Counted from the stretch's first letter, positions 1-58,660 are shown. The stretch: 64,000 nucleotides of DNA from Candidula unifasciata (GCA_905116865.2 CAJHNH020008547.1:404501-468500); one strand, 5' to 3'. The notes: generated from the letters alone by a model not told the origin. Numbers and translations: made by a program.

Positions 1-75
1 CCAGTCAACTTCAGATCTGGTTATCATGCAAAAATCTTATTCTTCTGATAAAACTACCATTGAACACCCAGTTCA

Positions 76-245
76 ACATTAAAAACTCATCGCCATAGAG
101 GAATAATTTGATACACCGATAGCTTGTCACACAGTTCTTCAAATGCTTGTGACTTCACCTGCTGGTCACATTAAAAACTCATCGCTATAGAGGAATAATT
201 TGATACACCGATAGCTTGTCACACAGTTCTTCAAATGCTTGTGAC

Positions 246-247
<2 letters not shown>
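76..247. repeat. Direct duplication across RSF1 stop/3' UTR
   Basis: An 80-base segment (76-155) recurs at 168-247 with one mismatch (cgccatag/cgctatag), offset 92 bases. The second copy ends at the RSF1 stop codon, so in the mRNA sense the sequence just after the stop is repeated twice. No AATAAA signal for the minus strand is visible in 1-245, so the 3' end lies outside the window. Confidence 0.9.
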
Positions 248-46992
<46,745 letters not shown>

Positions 46993-47140
46993 GTTTATTA
47001 GGGCTTTCTATTATGCTAATAATAGAAGCACAAACGGCCAGGTTTTTTCAAGGTATGCCATTTTTAAAGTAATGGCGATATTAAGGGGGGGGGGGGTTGG
47101 GGGAAAGGGTTGGTTGTTGTAAATGGTCGTGGTGGTGATG
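46993..47140 (-). promoter_or_regulatory. RSF1 5' flank / probable promoter-proximal region
   Basis: Sequence directly upstream of the RSF1 ATG in transcript sense. Includes a run of about 10 C (G at 47086-47095, plus strand). No TATA box at a convincing distance and no CpG-rich island are apparent. The promoter is inferred only from position. Confidence 0.3.
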
Positions 47141-47481
47141 GTGGAAGTGGTGGTAGTAGTAATAATAGTAGAAGTAGCAGTAGTAGTAGTAGTAGTAGTA
47201 GTAGTAGAAGTAGTAGTAGTAGTAGAGCAGTAGTAGTAGTAGAATATTAGTGAAGTAGTATAGTAGGAGTCGTAATAGTAATTGTAGTAGTAGTAGAAGT
47301 AGTAGTAGCAGCAGCAACATCAATAATAGTAATAGTAGTCATTGAGTACTAGTAGTAATCAAGTAATAGTAGTAGTAGCAGCAGCAGCAGTAGTGGTTAT
47401 AGTATTAGTAATCGAGTGGTAGTAGAAGTAGCAGCAGCAGCATCAGTAGTAGTAATAGTAATAGTGGCAGTAGTAGTAGTA

Positions 47482-47564
<83 letters not shown>

Positions 47565-47576
47565 TATGGTGGTGGT
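47141..47576. repeat. (TAG)n trinucleotide tract upstream of RSF1
   Basis: About 430 bases of TAG/AGT repeats with GAA, GCA and GAT interruptions. The last block (47470-47565) is nearly pure. In the RSF1 sense it is (CTA)n, 150-580 bases before the start codon, so it could lie in the promoter or 5' UTR. Confidence 0.95.
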
Positions 47577-47619
47577 TAGGGCTCTTATTCTGGCGGTACA
47601 CAACGGTACTCAGTAAAGG

Positions 47620-48017
47620 CACCTTTTATTGTGTATACTTTTTTCAGCTCTTCTGCAACAGGCACTTTAAAGCAGTGGTTTCCAAACTGTGTGGCGGTGG
47701 TTGTCTGGGTATGTGATAAAGACGAAAGCAGCCCAAATTTTAATCGCACAGGCTGTTGATCCATCTGTGTAAGCATATATCCACAACTGTTCGGGATAGT
47801 TTGCCCGAACTAAGAGCAGTTGTTAGTTGCTGAAGGTTATTAGACCGATCTCCAGCTGTGAGTCCATTAACTGAATTCATCTGTACTGTGTCGCTGACTT
47901 GCTCCCCAAGTAGATGGTATAGGGTAGATTTCAGTGGTGTTGTTCTCATGAAAAGATCTGCTTCATACAGTCTTTTAAGTCTTGTTCTCATATGGACAAA
48001 GCTGCTACTTTCGAGAT

Positions 48018-48055
<38 letters not shown>

Positions 48056-49600
48056 ATGCCAGATCATCTTATCTTGCATTCAATGGGTGTGACTACAACA
48101 CGGTACCCATTTTAGGCTAGATCGACTTGGAAACGCGCTCACACACACACATAATTCGACTCTATGTGGATTCGAGATCACAACCTTCACATTAAGTCAG
48201 CGAGACTTCCCCTACTCTATTTACAAAAGAATAGCATCTCTCATGGTTCCTCGTACAATTCTTGCTTTCATAGTATTGCAGGGTACGCCAAGGAAATGCC
48301 ACGCAGGAGCCCGAATAACTTCTTTGGAGCCTGAGCGAGGTATCCGTATATTGCTCTGTTGGTTTGCCATCTGGGATGCTATTCTTGATATCACGGGAGT
48401 GGTCGAATTTGCAGGTAACAGACCTGAAAGGGAAAGGAGGTAGGGGTTGTGGGTAGACAGTGTTTTCTGTGTTGAGCAAACCAAGGAACCTGGATAAGTT
48501 ACGCTCACACCTCTAGAAGATACAAAATGCAGTGGCGATGGCGTCAGAATAAATAAACTAAAAGTGCCAAAGAAAAGGGTTGGTAAATATATTTGATATA
48601 ATAATATAATACCACAAATGATAGAGTATGCAGGGCCACATTTAGGATGAATAGTAGGTCCAGTTGAAACTCCAAGGAGAAGCGAGCACAACAAACGCCT
48701 CCCATCATTAGGTTTCTCTTTAACGCCCTCGTTTTCTTAACCCGTTATTTATCCCATTTTAGTGAATGTGGCGATCCTCTGTTAGTCTCTTCTCGGAGTT
48801 TTCTGTAGCAACTAGAAGTTTTTCTCCGTCTGGTCTGCGCTACCTCCAATTTAACGCCCTTTAGAGTTTTGGGGCAGTTGAGGAGTGGTAGCTCCAACCG
48901 TCTCCATAAAAGCTGAAAGAGGTCGTACGCCGGCTATGGAAAGAACTGGTCTAGGAAACCCTTAACACTCAATACCGGGTCGTTGTTAGTCTGGTGTGTG
49001 CAGTTATGGGACGGTGTAGAAAAGAGACAGTCCATTGTTTGTATGTACATGACAGATAGGTGACGGATCATGACGGTCCATATGTGTATGCTTGACTGGC
49101 TTGAGCGCTTAGCTTGCGTGTCCACGGGTCCTGAGTGGACAGGCTGTGCTGTAACAAAGGCCACGGAGAAAACTGGAAAATGAAGACGTGCGTGGTAATT
49201 TGTAAAGCTATCACGGCCTGCGTTTCGGGTAAGGGAACCCACATCTCCTGACGTCAATTGTTTCATGTTAGTCCGTGCTTCACATTAAAGATTGTTGTGT
49301 GTGCTCTGTGAGTGTTCGGTTTAGTGTGTATGTGTGTGTGTGTGTCTTGTGTGTGTGGATAGATTGTCTGTCACGGGCCCATACAACGAGCCACGTACCA
49401 TCAGAGGCCTGTGTGTCATGACTCGGGATTACAATTCGGATTGTTGGTAGTTCACCTAAATCTGACCTATAAAGCAACCATCCGTCTGGGATTGTAGCAC
49501 CCACAGAAGGAAACACCGGACTAACTAATCCTCTAACTCGGTCTCTACTTAAAAGTAAAAAAGACATTTTCCCACGCCTTCAAGAGTATTAGGCATATAG
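47620..49600. other. Unassigned flank with simple repeats
   Basis: 47672-47700 (AGCAGTGGTTTCCAAACTGT) resembles a hAT MITE end without a partner. 48009-48055 is an almost pure C-run of about 45. 48060-48180 carries the SINE C tail phrase. 49318-49350 is (GT)n. The rest reveals no protein domain; open frames near 48221-48694 and 49280-49567 (minus) have no recognisable similarity. Confidence 0.45.
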
Positions 49601-49825
49601 AGCTACACATATACTTTTTAGATCAAATGGCACCTGGTGCGTGATTTGGTTAGCACCATACCAACTATCTTTGCTTCCCATGACTTTACCTCCTACCCCT
49701 CTAACGGTGTTTCAACTTTGGGAGTCAGTGTAACTGAAAAAAAAGTCCATCTCGTTCGGTTTTGAAGCTACGACTGTTTTCATTTTAGTCTTTAATCAAT
49801 TGTAGTTACCTTGTTACTACTTAAG

Positions 49826-49827
<2 letters not shown>

Positions 49828-49882
<55 letters not shown>

Positions 49883-49901
49883 TATAAAAACACACAAACA
49901 T

Positions 49902-49977
<76 letters not shown>

Positions 49978-49985
49978 ATGTTTGT
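49828..49985. repeat. (TA)n tracts around an inverted repeat
   Basis: Two (TA)n blocks (49831-49885 and 49903-49975). AACACACAAACATTGATATA at 49890-49909 is mirrored by TATATCAATGTTTGTGTGTT at about 49971-49990, so the segment can fold into a hairpin. Confidence 0.85.
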
Positions 49986-52197
49986 GTGTTTGTTTGCCCC
50001 CTATAGACTCGGAAACTACTAAACCGATTTAGCTGAAATTTTCAGGATATGTTTGTTTTGATACCGGATTTTGAACCATCGTGGTTTGAAATTCAACCTG
50101 TCACTGTTAGAGATAGGTGACCACAATTTATGCCATAATATTCGTAACTAACATTTATAACTTTAGTGATTTCTAATTATAGCCACGTTAGTAATTGCGC
50201 ATGCGCCGTGCAGCCAACACCTCCTCTAATACATAGAGTAGGTCGTGGTACAGCAAACAAGACTATATCTATATCTGTGCAGGCAGTAAATGCCACAATA
50301 ACTATATTAGACACGATTTCTATTTTCTTTTTTTTTTTTCAAACATCCTTCGATGAGTTGAAAAGTAGCCGATATATTGGTAGGGAAAAAGAGGGGGGGG
50401 GGGGGGGAGCATCAGGGACTATCTCGACGTCTGCGCAGACATTGTGATTGACTGCGACATTAACCGTGTTAGACACGTGCGATTTCTTTTTTTGTGCCGT
50501 TTCATTAATATATTTGGAATATCTGTCTATGAGAAAACAATTGCCTGCTGTTTTGAGTTGTTTTATAATCGGGATACTGCAGACACTTAAAATAGTTAAG
50601 TTCTCTTTTCGATGACCCAAATAAGTGACTGCTTGGTCGAATGGTTAGAACATTGGGTTCCTGTGCGGGAGACCAGGGTTCGAATCCGCAGTTGTTAACT
50701 TTTCTTTTTCCCCCGGACTAAAATAATATCCTCATCTGCTCTGTCGTGGTGATAGCACTAGCCATGTTGCCTTAATACTTTCAAAAAAAAAAAAAAAAAA
50801 AAAAGGCAAGTAAATGGGTAAACCATTTGATAATTAAATTTGACCATTTCGCATACTTATGATTGCATTTTTAAACTTTCCGATTGCATGGTTACGCTGA
50901 AATTTCATAGATTTCCATTTTGTTTTGTTTTTTTCATTTAGATTTAGTTATTTCATCTGCGTTGGAATTTTAAGCTGTGCTATTTACCATGGCGTTCATT
51001 TCGTAATTATGGTTTTTTTTTTTTTTTTCTGTGTTCATTTGCTTTTCAGTTGTTTTTTTTTTTTCCCTCCCAAATGAGGGAAAGAGTTGTCGGTGAATTT
51101 AGGGGGTGGGGGGGGGGACAAACTATTAACTGAGAGAGCTTTAAGTCACAGTAACTTCTTTACCCACTTAAAGTAGCAGCAGCAGTAATAGTTGTGGTTG
51201 GGCTGTTACACCATAGTGCTCTCATGTGAAGACCGCCGGTAAGGTTATGGCGTTCTTCTGTCGGCAAGTGAAATTATACATCCTAACCTGGCCAGTCTGT
51301 GGCGACAGCACTAGCCATGCGGAACCAAATCTTCTGGCTCACGACTCTCTGTCTACTCCGATAGTAACACAGATAGCAGTGACATTATTTTAGCTACTGT
51401 GGTGGTGGTCGTGGCAGTAGTTGTACTGGTACTTGAAGGATGATGTGGTAAATATTACACTAGCCCCATTCACTACCTATTACAATTCCTGCTCCCCATT
51501 TTAGTCCAGATGGACAGGGATGTCAATGTCAGTTACAGCAACAAAAAAAATATCGTCAGGTAGTGATTTTCAAATCCTTCGAAGAGGGAGAGAGCAGTAG
51601 TCGGTGGAAGAGGGGAGGGGAGGGGGTAATGACTTAAATTTAATTGAACTTAAAGACCTTTGCACGTGATTTTCAAGTTCTCATTACATAATATGTTTAT
51701 ATTTTACTAACGCTACCTCCGCTATTCTATTTTTTTACGACTTACTTTGTTATTCACAAGTACAGTTGTAGCTTTACTTCCGTCCCCTATAAAAATACAA
51801 ACAGCTTTAGCATGTGATAACCAAATAACCATTTTTGTTACTGTGCTAATAACACCATTTAAACGACCACTAATATAAAGACACAATTATAAGGTGCGTG
51901 TTCTAAAGTTGGAAAACCAGACTATCTCTATATCTGTGCAGAGAATGATTGCGACATTAACTATATTAGACACGTGCGATTTCCATTGTCTTTCTTTTGC
52001 AAAAACCTTTGATGAGGGAGAGAGTAGTAGGTGGATTTAATTGTGGTTGTGGTGGGGGGGGGGGGGGGGAGCGGGGATCAAAGACTATCTCTATATCTGA
52101 GCAGACAATGATTGTATTAGACACGTGCGATTTCTATTTTCTTTCATTTCCATTTAGCCAAACTATGCCACAGCAACGCGTGGCCGGGTACAGCTAG
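49965..52197 (+). mobile_element. Helitron-like non-autonomous element
   Basis: The 3' end AGCAACGCGTGGCCGGGTAC AGCTAG|T (52173-52198) matches the CTAG-T terminus of animal Helitrons. The 5' part (TATCAATGTTTGTGTGTTTG, then CCCCTATAGACTCGGAAACT ACTAAACCGATTT) has the look of Helitron-family 5' ends. No Rep/helicase frame, so non-autonomous. Four internal modules (about 50260, 50415, 51920, 52083) share GACTATCTCTATATCTGTGC ... TTAGACACGTGCGATTTC, arranged as two pairs each separated by a long G-run. A tRNA-like element (50627-50693) and SINE C debris (51440-51560) are nested. Confidence 0.65.
50627..50693 (+). repeat. tRNA-like sequence (SINE head)
   Basis: TTGGTCGAATGGTTAGAACA (A-box) and CCAGGGTTCGAATCC (B-box). 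GACTGC at the start can pair with GCAGTT at the end. At 67 bases the arms are too short for a standard tRNA and no clean anticodon stem is seen, so I call it tRNA-derived, not a gene. Confidence 0.55.
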
Positions 52198-52198
52198 T

Positions 52199-52339
<141 letters not shown>

Positions 52340-52685
52340 TTCATCACTTGGGACATTGGTTGCGAAGAGTGCTGAGAAAAGTAGTATAAACCAAATATTT
52401 GCAATTAATTTTTTTTTTTAAATAGCTTCAGAAGTGGCTTGAAACCTGGACCCTGGTTGCCACAGAAATGGTTGTGTGCATTATGCGGTAATACGTGAGC
52501 GCATACTGGTTTGTCGTGACTGCTGCTTCCGTCGACGATGAACAACAGTTATAGGGTCATACCTAAGTGTTGGGAGCTCTGGCGGCTGTCGTATGCATTT
52601 GATGTGTGTGCTAATTTTTGTTTTTTGCCGGGACTGTTGTATGTTTATCTGATAATCAGAACTTAAAAATCTAGCACCTGTGATT
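52340..52685. other. Unassigned intergenic sequence
   Basis: No recognisable gene or repeat. Confidence 0.5.
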
Positions 52686-52689
52686 TGAA

Positions 52690-53125
52690 TGTTGAATTAA
52701 TAATCGACATCACAGCACTCGGGACACTCTCACAAGCGCTCCGTCCCCATCTTCAGCAGCAAGCGAAGAGTTAAAATTCCCATTGTACCAGTAACAGTCT
52801 GATTGTATATCAGTCTCGCCCCTCCGTCGAGCGTCGGCCAGATCCCCTTGTAACTCCTCGCAGTGCCATTATCCTCAGACCGTAATGATCTATCTGTTCC
52901 TCGGCACTGTTCACTCGCTCCCAAAGGGCCCTCACAACATCCAGCTTGTCATATATCAGTTCACCACCAAGTGGTGCAGAACCGACCAGTCTATCCGCTT
53001 GCTCATTTCCCAACACACCGGCGTGACCTGGAGAAAATATCCAAAGGATGCTAACTACCCGGGACCTCCGAAGTGATGCTTGCCACTCTGCACGGAGCAT
53101 GACTGGCTCCACCTTTCTCAGCATG
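52690..53125 (-). mobile_element. LINE RNase H-end fragment
   Basis: Minus strand reads EPVMLRAEWQASLRRSRVVS, ILWIFSPGHAGVLGNEQADR, LVGSAPLGGELIYDKLDVVR and ALWERVNS: the His-Ala-Gly-V-x-GNExAD end of an LINE RNase H domain. It is the clearest of several copies (6679, 42946, 43320). Confidence 0.85.
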
Positions 53126-53129
53126 TTCT

Positions 53130-53690
53130 GTCATTTTCGCAGGTGAATCACACAACTAAAGTAAAAAGCCCACTCACCGCCATATTTACATACGAGTGTG
53201 TGAGTGTATGTACATGGAATAATTAATTTTAGGATCCACATTATAGGCTAAGAGAAAAGGGCTAAACTAAACAAATGCAGGAAATCTGTCAAGCCTAAGA
53301 GATATTATTAAAATTACCGGTTCTTTCACAATATCCTACCCCCATATGATGTCACAGGACAGTCCCACATTTTAAAGGGTGGTAAGACTGGGTTTCCCGG
53401 CTTTCTGATGCTTTTAACGACATCAAAACATCTAGAACTGGCCCTAACCACAACCCACCTACGTTCCTGAGAGAGTGTAACCTAGGCCCCACTACTGCAT
53501 GCAGCCTATCTACCACTGTCCCGTGACCTCTGGATTTCCCCTGTTTGGGGTAGGATATAAAAAAAAAGCACCAAATTACCAACTGAGGACACTAGTTACA
53601 GCAAATTTAGTTTTGGGTGTAGTCAAATATTAAGCCACGGTAATGTGGTGGCTAGATGCTCGCATGCGGGCCGAATGTACTGGGTTCCAA
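53130..53690. other. Unassigned intergenic sequence
   Basis: Moderately GC sequence with no recognised domain or repeat unit. Confidence 0.45.
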
Positions 53691-53699
53691 TCAGCGTCG

Positions 53700-53790
53700 G
53701 GGCAAATTTTCTTCTCCATTTTCGTAGAATTCACCGGCTGTAAACTCCGGCGGAAAGTTCTGGGTGTTCGTCCACTTCTGGACTTTAGCC
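53700..53790 (-). repeat. SINE family B fragment
   Basis: TTCACCGGCTGTAAACTCCG GCGGAAAGTTCTGGGTGTTC GTCCACTTCTGGACTTTAGC, the tail-side part of family B, interrupted by a family A SINE. Confidence 0.75.
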
Positions 53791-54110
53791 TTGGTGGTCT
53801 CAAGGCATGGCGTCCGCCTCGAGTGCTGGAGGTCCCGAGTTCAGGCCCAGATAAAGGCTGGGATTTTTTCACGTGGACTTCTAGTAATTGCCTCTGGTCT
53901 CTGGGTAGTAAACTCGGATGCATATGTGTATTATTGTGCACGTAAAACAATCCATTGACAGTTGGACATCGAAAAGATTAGCCCAGCTGCGCTGTCCGGG
54001 CAGAATCCGGAGTTTAAAATCTACCCAAAGTATCTCAGGATCCTCGCCGGTGAGTTCGTGCACTACTCCTAAAATGTTCAGACTCAAACTTGAGTTAGAA
54101 GTATAACGGA
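53791..54110 (+). repeat. SINE family A copy
   Basis: Head GGTCTCAAGGCATGGCGTCC GCCTCGAGTGC (A-box-like), B-box-like CCCGAGTTCAGGCCC, then body shared in reverse with 21840-22228 and 55830-56165. It is inserted in a family B SINE, so it is younger. Confidence 0.8.
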
Positions 54111-54734
54111 GCACTTATGGGTTACTACTAGGGCTGTACCGAATTTTCGATTCGTATTCGCTTCGGGGCCAAATAGTGGACCAAATAACTATTCGGTATT
54201 CGGCCGAATACTTGCGGTCGGGCCGAATACGAATAGTGGTTACCTTACACCCGTTTCTGCACACACTGTGATGGACTGAAATAACTCTCTCATTAACACA
54301 ATAGTTGCTGTCGCTCAAGTCTGTCGTAGCGGGGGAAACTGCTACCCGTTTGCGTATGCCAGGGGTCTCGCGGCGAAAATCAAGAAAATTCGGCTATAAA
54401 TTGTGACATTATTAATGAAGGCATGAAGATACTTAAAAGTGAAAATTTAAATTATCTTTCCTCGCCACTGTCAAAAAAAGGTTTGTTTCCTTGTTTCACA
54501 CTCAAAGTTTACCATACTGCATAAAATGCCAACCGCAGCGTGCTAAAAATGGTCTTTGTATATATCTCGAGGTGCGACCGATCCTCCATCTGTATTCATG
54601 AAGGTGCAGCGGATAAGTAAGGTTGTGATTACATTTTGGCTGAAATTTTAAAGTGGAAAATATGGTCTGTACAATAGTAACTGTTAGCCTCGTCAAGTAA
54701 GCACTTATATTTAAAGGCAATGCATTCTTTTTGT

Positions 54735-54926
<192 letters not shown>

Positions 54927-55019
54927 GTGCATGTTTTCTTTCTTTCGGGGTGTCTTTGCCCAAATCAAATCTGAAGATATTGCTAACGAGAATATGAAGT
55001 TTCGTTAAAATTAAATCGA

Positions 55020-55330
55020 ATGAACGGCCGAGAGAACGATAGTTTTAAAAGAGGTTGGAGCCCGAGGACAACTAATCACACACATCAGAAGGAAACAGTC
55101 ATCATTTTTCGGCCATATTATAAGAAGAGGGAAAATGGAACATGTGGTGACCACTGGGAAGATCTGTGGAAGAAGGGATAGAGGAAGACAATGAGAGAAG
55201 ATTTTTGACAGTCTAGTTGCATGTCATGGACGTGTGTCAGCGCACGAACTAATACATGCGGCAGGAGATCGCAGATTGTGGCCAGGCAAAATCGCTCACG
55301 CCAGTCGGCAAGGCACCTGATGATGATGAT
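55020..55330 (+). mobile_element. LINE C-terminal fragment
   Basis: Plus strand reads VLKEVGARGQLITHIRRKQS, SFFGHIIRRGKMEHVVTTGK, ICGRRDRGRQ, stop, EKIFDSLVACHGRVSAHELI, HAAGDRRLW, ending in a (GAT)n tail. Nested inside the hAT-like element. Confidence 0.85.
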
Positions 55331-55484
55331 GATACACTATTCCTATTCGTATTCGGCCGAATAGTTGGTCCCGCTATTCGTATTTGGCCGAATATTGAAA
55401 ATCACTATTCGGCTCAGCCCTAGTAACTACCCTTGTACTATGATGTGGATCCGTTTTTTTAAAATCTAAACCTGGACTTCAGCC

Positions 55485-55680
55485 TTGTTTTAGAACCTGA
55501 TGGTTGCTTACACATTCGTTTTACATATATGGTATATTTTATGCGGACTGTTGGTCCTTGCTTTCAGGCAAATGCATTCCGACTTTTAAGGAAGCCCTTG
55601 CTTCAAGCTGACTCTTACGACATGCTTGTGGACCTATTCTTGTTTTCACAAGGTTTGGGGAGGCTAATTTCAACGAAATC
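55485..55680 (-). repeat. SINE family B copy
   Basis: TTAGAACCTGATGGTTGCTT, GGACTGTTGGTCCTTGCTTT CAGGCAAATGCATTCCGAC, CTCTTACGACATGCTTGTGG, CCTATTCTTGTTTTC. Confidence 0.8.
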
Positions 55681-55829
55681 TTGGCTCCCTGGTCGATCCA
55701 ACTCAAACTAGGTACCAAATTATTTTATAGCAAGTAAAAACGACCAGCGTTATGTTGGCCAATTCACCGCTAAGTGCTGATTGGTCTAAAATATTAGGAG
55801 TCTAATATCATGTAATTTTCTTTGACGTT

Positions 55830-56165
55830 TGAACAACGGAACAAAATCATGGCACAAGGGTAGTAACCCTAAGTTCCCCGTTCTTTCTTCTCACTCAGGT
55901 CTAAGACGAGGATCCTGAAATACTTTGGGTAGATTTTAAACTTAAATTTTGCCGGGCAGAGCTGTTAGGCCCCTCTTTTCGATTTCCAACTGCCAACAGA
56001 TTATTTTTTTGTACGAGTGCGACAATACACACGGGCGTACTATATCATTACCCTTAGACCAGGGGAAATACTAGAAGATCTAGTCCACGTGAAACAAATT
56101 CCAGCCCTTACCGGGGATTGAACCCGGAACCTCTAACACTCAAGGCGGACACCATGCAGCCCTAT
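55830..56165 (-). repeat. SINE family A copy
   Basis: Same body as 21840-22228: CATGGCACAAGGGTAGTAAC, GATCCTGAAATACTTTGGGT, CCCTTACCGGGGATTGAACC CGGAACCTCTAACACTC. Confidence 0.85.
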
Positions 56166-56354
56166 ATAATTTTCTTAGCCTGCGTTACTATAATCACATA
56201 GAGTACTTGTTTCCATCCTCCCTAACAATATATTTTTAAAAGCGTACATGCTACTTATTTTGAGATATTTTTACTTAGGTACTTTTTCCTTCTCGGCTTG
56301 AATAATAATAAAAAAAATAATAATAATTAAAAAAAAGCCAGTTTTCTTCGATAA

Positions 56355-56570
56355 TAATAACACATGCTTGACAATAGTTAACAATTACAGCCGCCTTATT
56401 AATTAACTCATTAATTACCAGGAACCGGTTACTTGACAATAGGTAACAGAGCCGCCTCAACTCATTGATTACCAGGAACCGGTTACTTGACAATAGGTTA
56501 CAGTTACAGCCGCCTTAACTCATTGATTACCAGGAACCGGTTATTTTGAAAATAGGTAATCTTGTCATCC
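56355..56570. repeat. Short tandem array, ~3 copies of ~57-85 bp
   Basis: ATTACCAGGAACCGGTTACT TGACAATAGGTAACAG repeated at about 56414, 56469 and 56527 with variable spacers containing GCCGCCTTAACTCATTG. Confidence 0.85.
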
Positions 56571-56834
56571 CCTTGTAGGATGCAATTTTTCGGTTTTTTT
56601 TAAAGCCGACCCTGACTTTTGCCGGGGGCCCTAAATATAACCAGGTCCTGAAATATGAGGAAACGGCTAAACGGGGTTTCCGGGACCTCTCCACGGGTGA
56701 TCCTCATCCTCATGGTGGCACTTTGTGTTACCGACTGTTTATCGCTTATATGATGTCCTGGTGGGGTACAACTTACCTACTACCTAATCGACGAAGATAG
56801 TATCGTCTTTTTCTTAGAAGTCTGAATGCATATG

Positions 56835-57120
56835 CCAGAGAGGTGAGAAGCTAAACGTCCGTATACAAATAAGTCAGTTCTGTAAAACTGATCTGCACGC
56901 AAAACTCAATTACTGGAAGGAAACAGTCCAGAAATGGATGAACAACCAGAACTCCCCCAACAAATGTTGCAGCCGGTGGGCGCGAAGAAAGGTAATCAAG
57001 AAAATATCTCAGTGTCTTGAAAGTGAATCAATTAAAGCTTAATTTAGTGACTGAGAAAGAGAAAAGAAACCTTAACTGTCAAGTATTCAGCTATCTTTTT
57101 GTTGTCCGGGGGCCCATTTT
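56835..57120 (+). repeat. SINE family B copy
   Basis: AGAGAGGTGAGAAGCTAAAC, CAGTTCTGTAAAACTGATCT, GAAATGGATGAACAACCAGA, GCAGCCGGTGGGCGCGAAG: the element's promoter end is decayed, the tail half clear. Confidence 0.75.
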
Positions 57121-57129
57121 GAGGGAGTA

Positions 57130-58330
57130 AAAGAATCCCACTGCCCTGTAACAAGCATTTTATTAACAGCGGCGAATTAAGGGTTTGCTAACATCGAATT
57201 TATTGTGCCGAAAGGCACTGATATCTCAGCCCCGCTGTAATCCAGAACACAAAGTTATAACCACCATTTAATGGCTAAGAAAAAGAAGGAGATGGGGAAG
57301 AAGGTGGAGAAGAAGCAGAGGAAGAGGTAAAATTAAGAAGAAGAAGATTGTTTTGCAAGACTGGGTTCAGGTTGGTGACCTAGTTGCAAAATCCACCCGT
57401 CGATCCTACACATTGCCTGTTTGGCTGTCGACACACGTACACTATTATTTGATCATGATATATAATCAGATGATTCAAATGATTTATATTCATAAAAAAT
57501 AGTACAACAAATAAATTAAAAAAAGAAAAATATATTGTATTTGAAATTAAAATACAATTATTTATAAGTTGTAAAATGTGTAAATTTAAATACAGCTTTG
57601 GTCTGTGGGTGAGCACTCAGTGTGCACGGAGGTAGACATCACACATATATTACTGAGTGGAGTCTACCCTCTGGGATATGATTCATCACTTAAAAAAATC
57701 TATGAGGATATTAAATCATTTTAATTAATTATGTGCTTTTTTAAGTCATAGTGGATTCCAGTGATTACTGTTGAGACACGACACTTTCACAAAATGCAAG
57801 CTCGCTTCTTCATGGTTTGTAATTTAAATTTAATTACTTTTTGTAAGGAAATAAATATTACCTTTTTATTGAATAAGTAAACTATTTAACTAATCTTAAA
57901 CTAGAAGTAGAAGCAGCCTAGTTCGGTTGCAGTTTCCTAATTCTGTAAATGTTTGCTTCGGGCAAATCTAATCTTTTCTCATTTGCTTAAATGACGTCTA
58001 GTCAGTCAAACAACTTGAAAAAAATTGCAAAAGATAATTGGAGAGAAAATATCAAAACAAGTAAGAAAAAAACAAAACGTATGTCTTCTTTATAAAACCA
58101 CTTCCATTAAACAAATAGAAGACGTTGTGGCGATTAGTCTTCATGAGCAAGAAACGTCAAGAAACAAAGCACGATTTATTAAGTTATTAACTATTCTGCT
58201 GGTCTGCTAACTTTCCACCAGTTCTTTACTTCTCATTTTTTTTAATTGTTGTTGTTAACCTCATCACACTGACTTGGAACTATTATTTTGTTAGGATTTC
58301 TGAGATCATCTTGTTACTTTCTGCAGGTGT
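57130..58330. other. Unassigned AT-rich sequence
   Basis: Contains a GAAGAAG stretch at 57282-57345. No gene, repeat family or conserved domain recognised. Confidence 0.5.
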
Positions 58331-58362
58331 CAGTTATCAACAACTATTAACTGAGCATTTCA

Positions 58363-58660
58363 TTGTGCTCATCCCCCGTGTGGGTTCCGGGGCCCCATTG
58401 TGGGGAAAACAAGAATAGACCCACTGCCTCCCCAAAAGCATGTCGTAAGAGTCGACTAATTGGGAAGCTTCCTTTGAAGTCGGAGTGCATCTGCCGGAGA
58501 GGCAAGGAACCAACAGTCTGTATTCAAGAGAATGAAATCTGTAAAACTGATGCACACGCAACACTCAGGTTCTGGAGCAGGACTGCAGTTCAGTAGTGGA
58601 CGAGCAACCAGAACCTTCCGCCAGAGTTTACAGCTGGTGAACGTGAAGAAGAAGAAGATT
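58363..58660 (+). repeat. SINE family B, most complete copy
   Basis: CCCCGTGTGGGTTCCGGGGC CCCATTGTGGGG start (GGGTTCCGGGGCC resembles a B-box), CTGCCTCCCCAAAAGCATGT, CGGAGTGCATCTGCCGGAGA GGCAAGGAACCAACAGTCTG, TCTGTAAAACTGATGCAC, CAACCAGAACCTTCCGCCAG, AGTTTACAGCTGGTGAACGT, then a GAAGAAGAAGAAG tail. At least eight further copies are in this window. Confidence 0.85.

Noticed and set aside
47397..47616. Poly-Thr / poly-Val open frames
   Set aside because: They are translations of the (TAG)n microsatellite.
48221..49567. Open frames of 95-157 codons upstream of RSF1
   Set aside because: No recognisable domain, biased low-complexity passages, frames conflict with each other and no splice partners are seen.
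50627..50693. Functional tRNA gene
   Set aside because: Pol III boxes are good, but length is 67 bases and the anticodon arm does not fold convincingly; it sits inside a mobile element.
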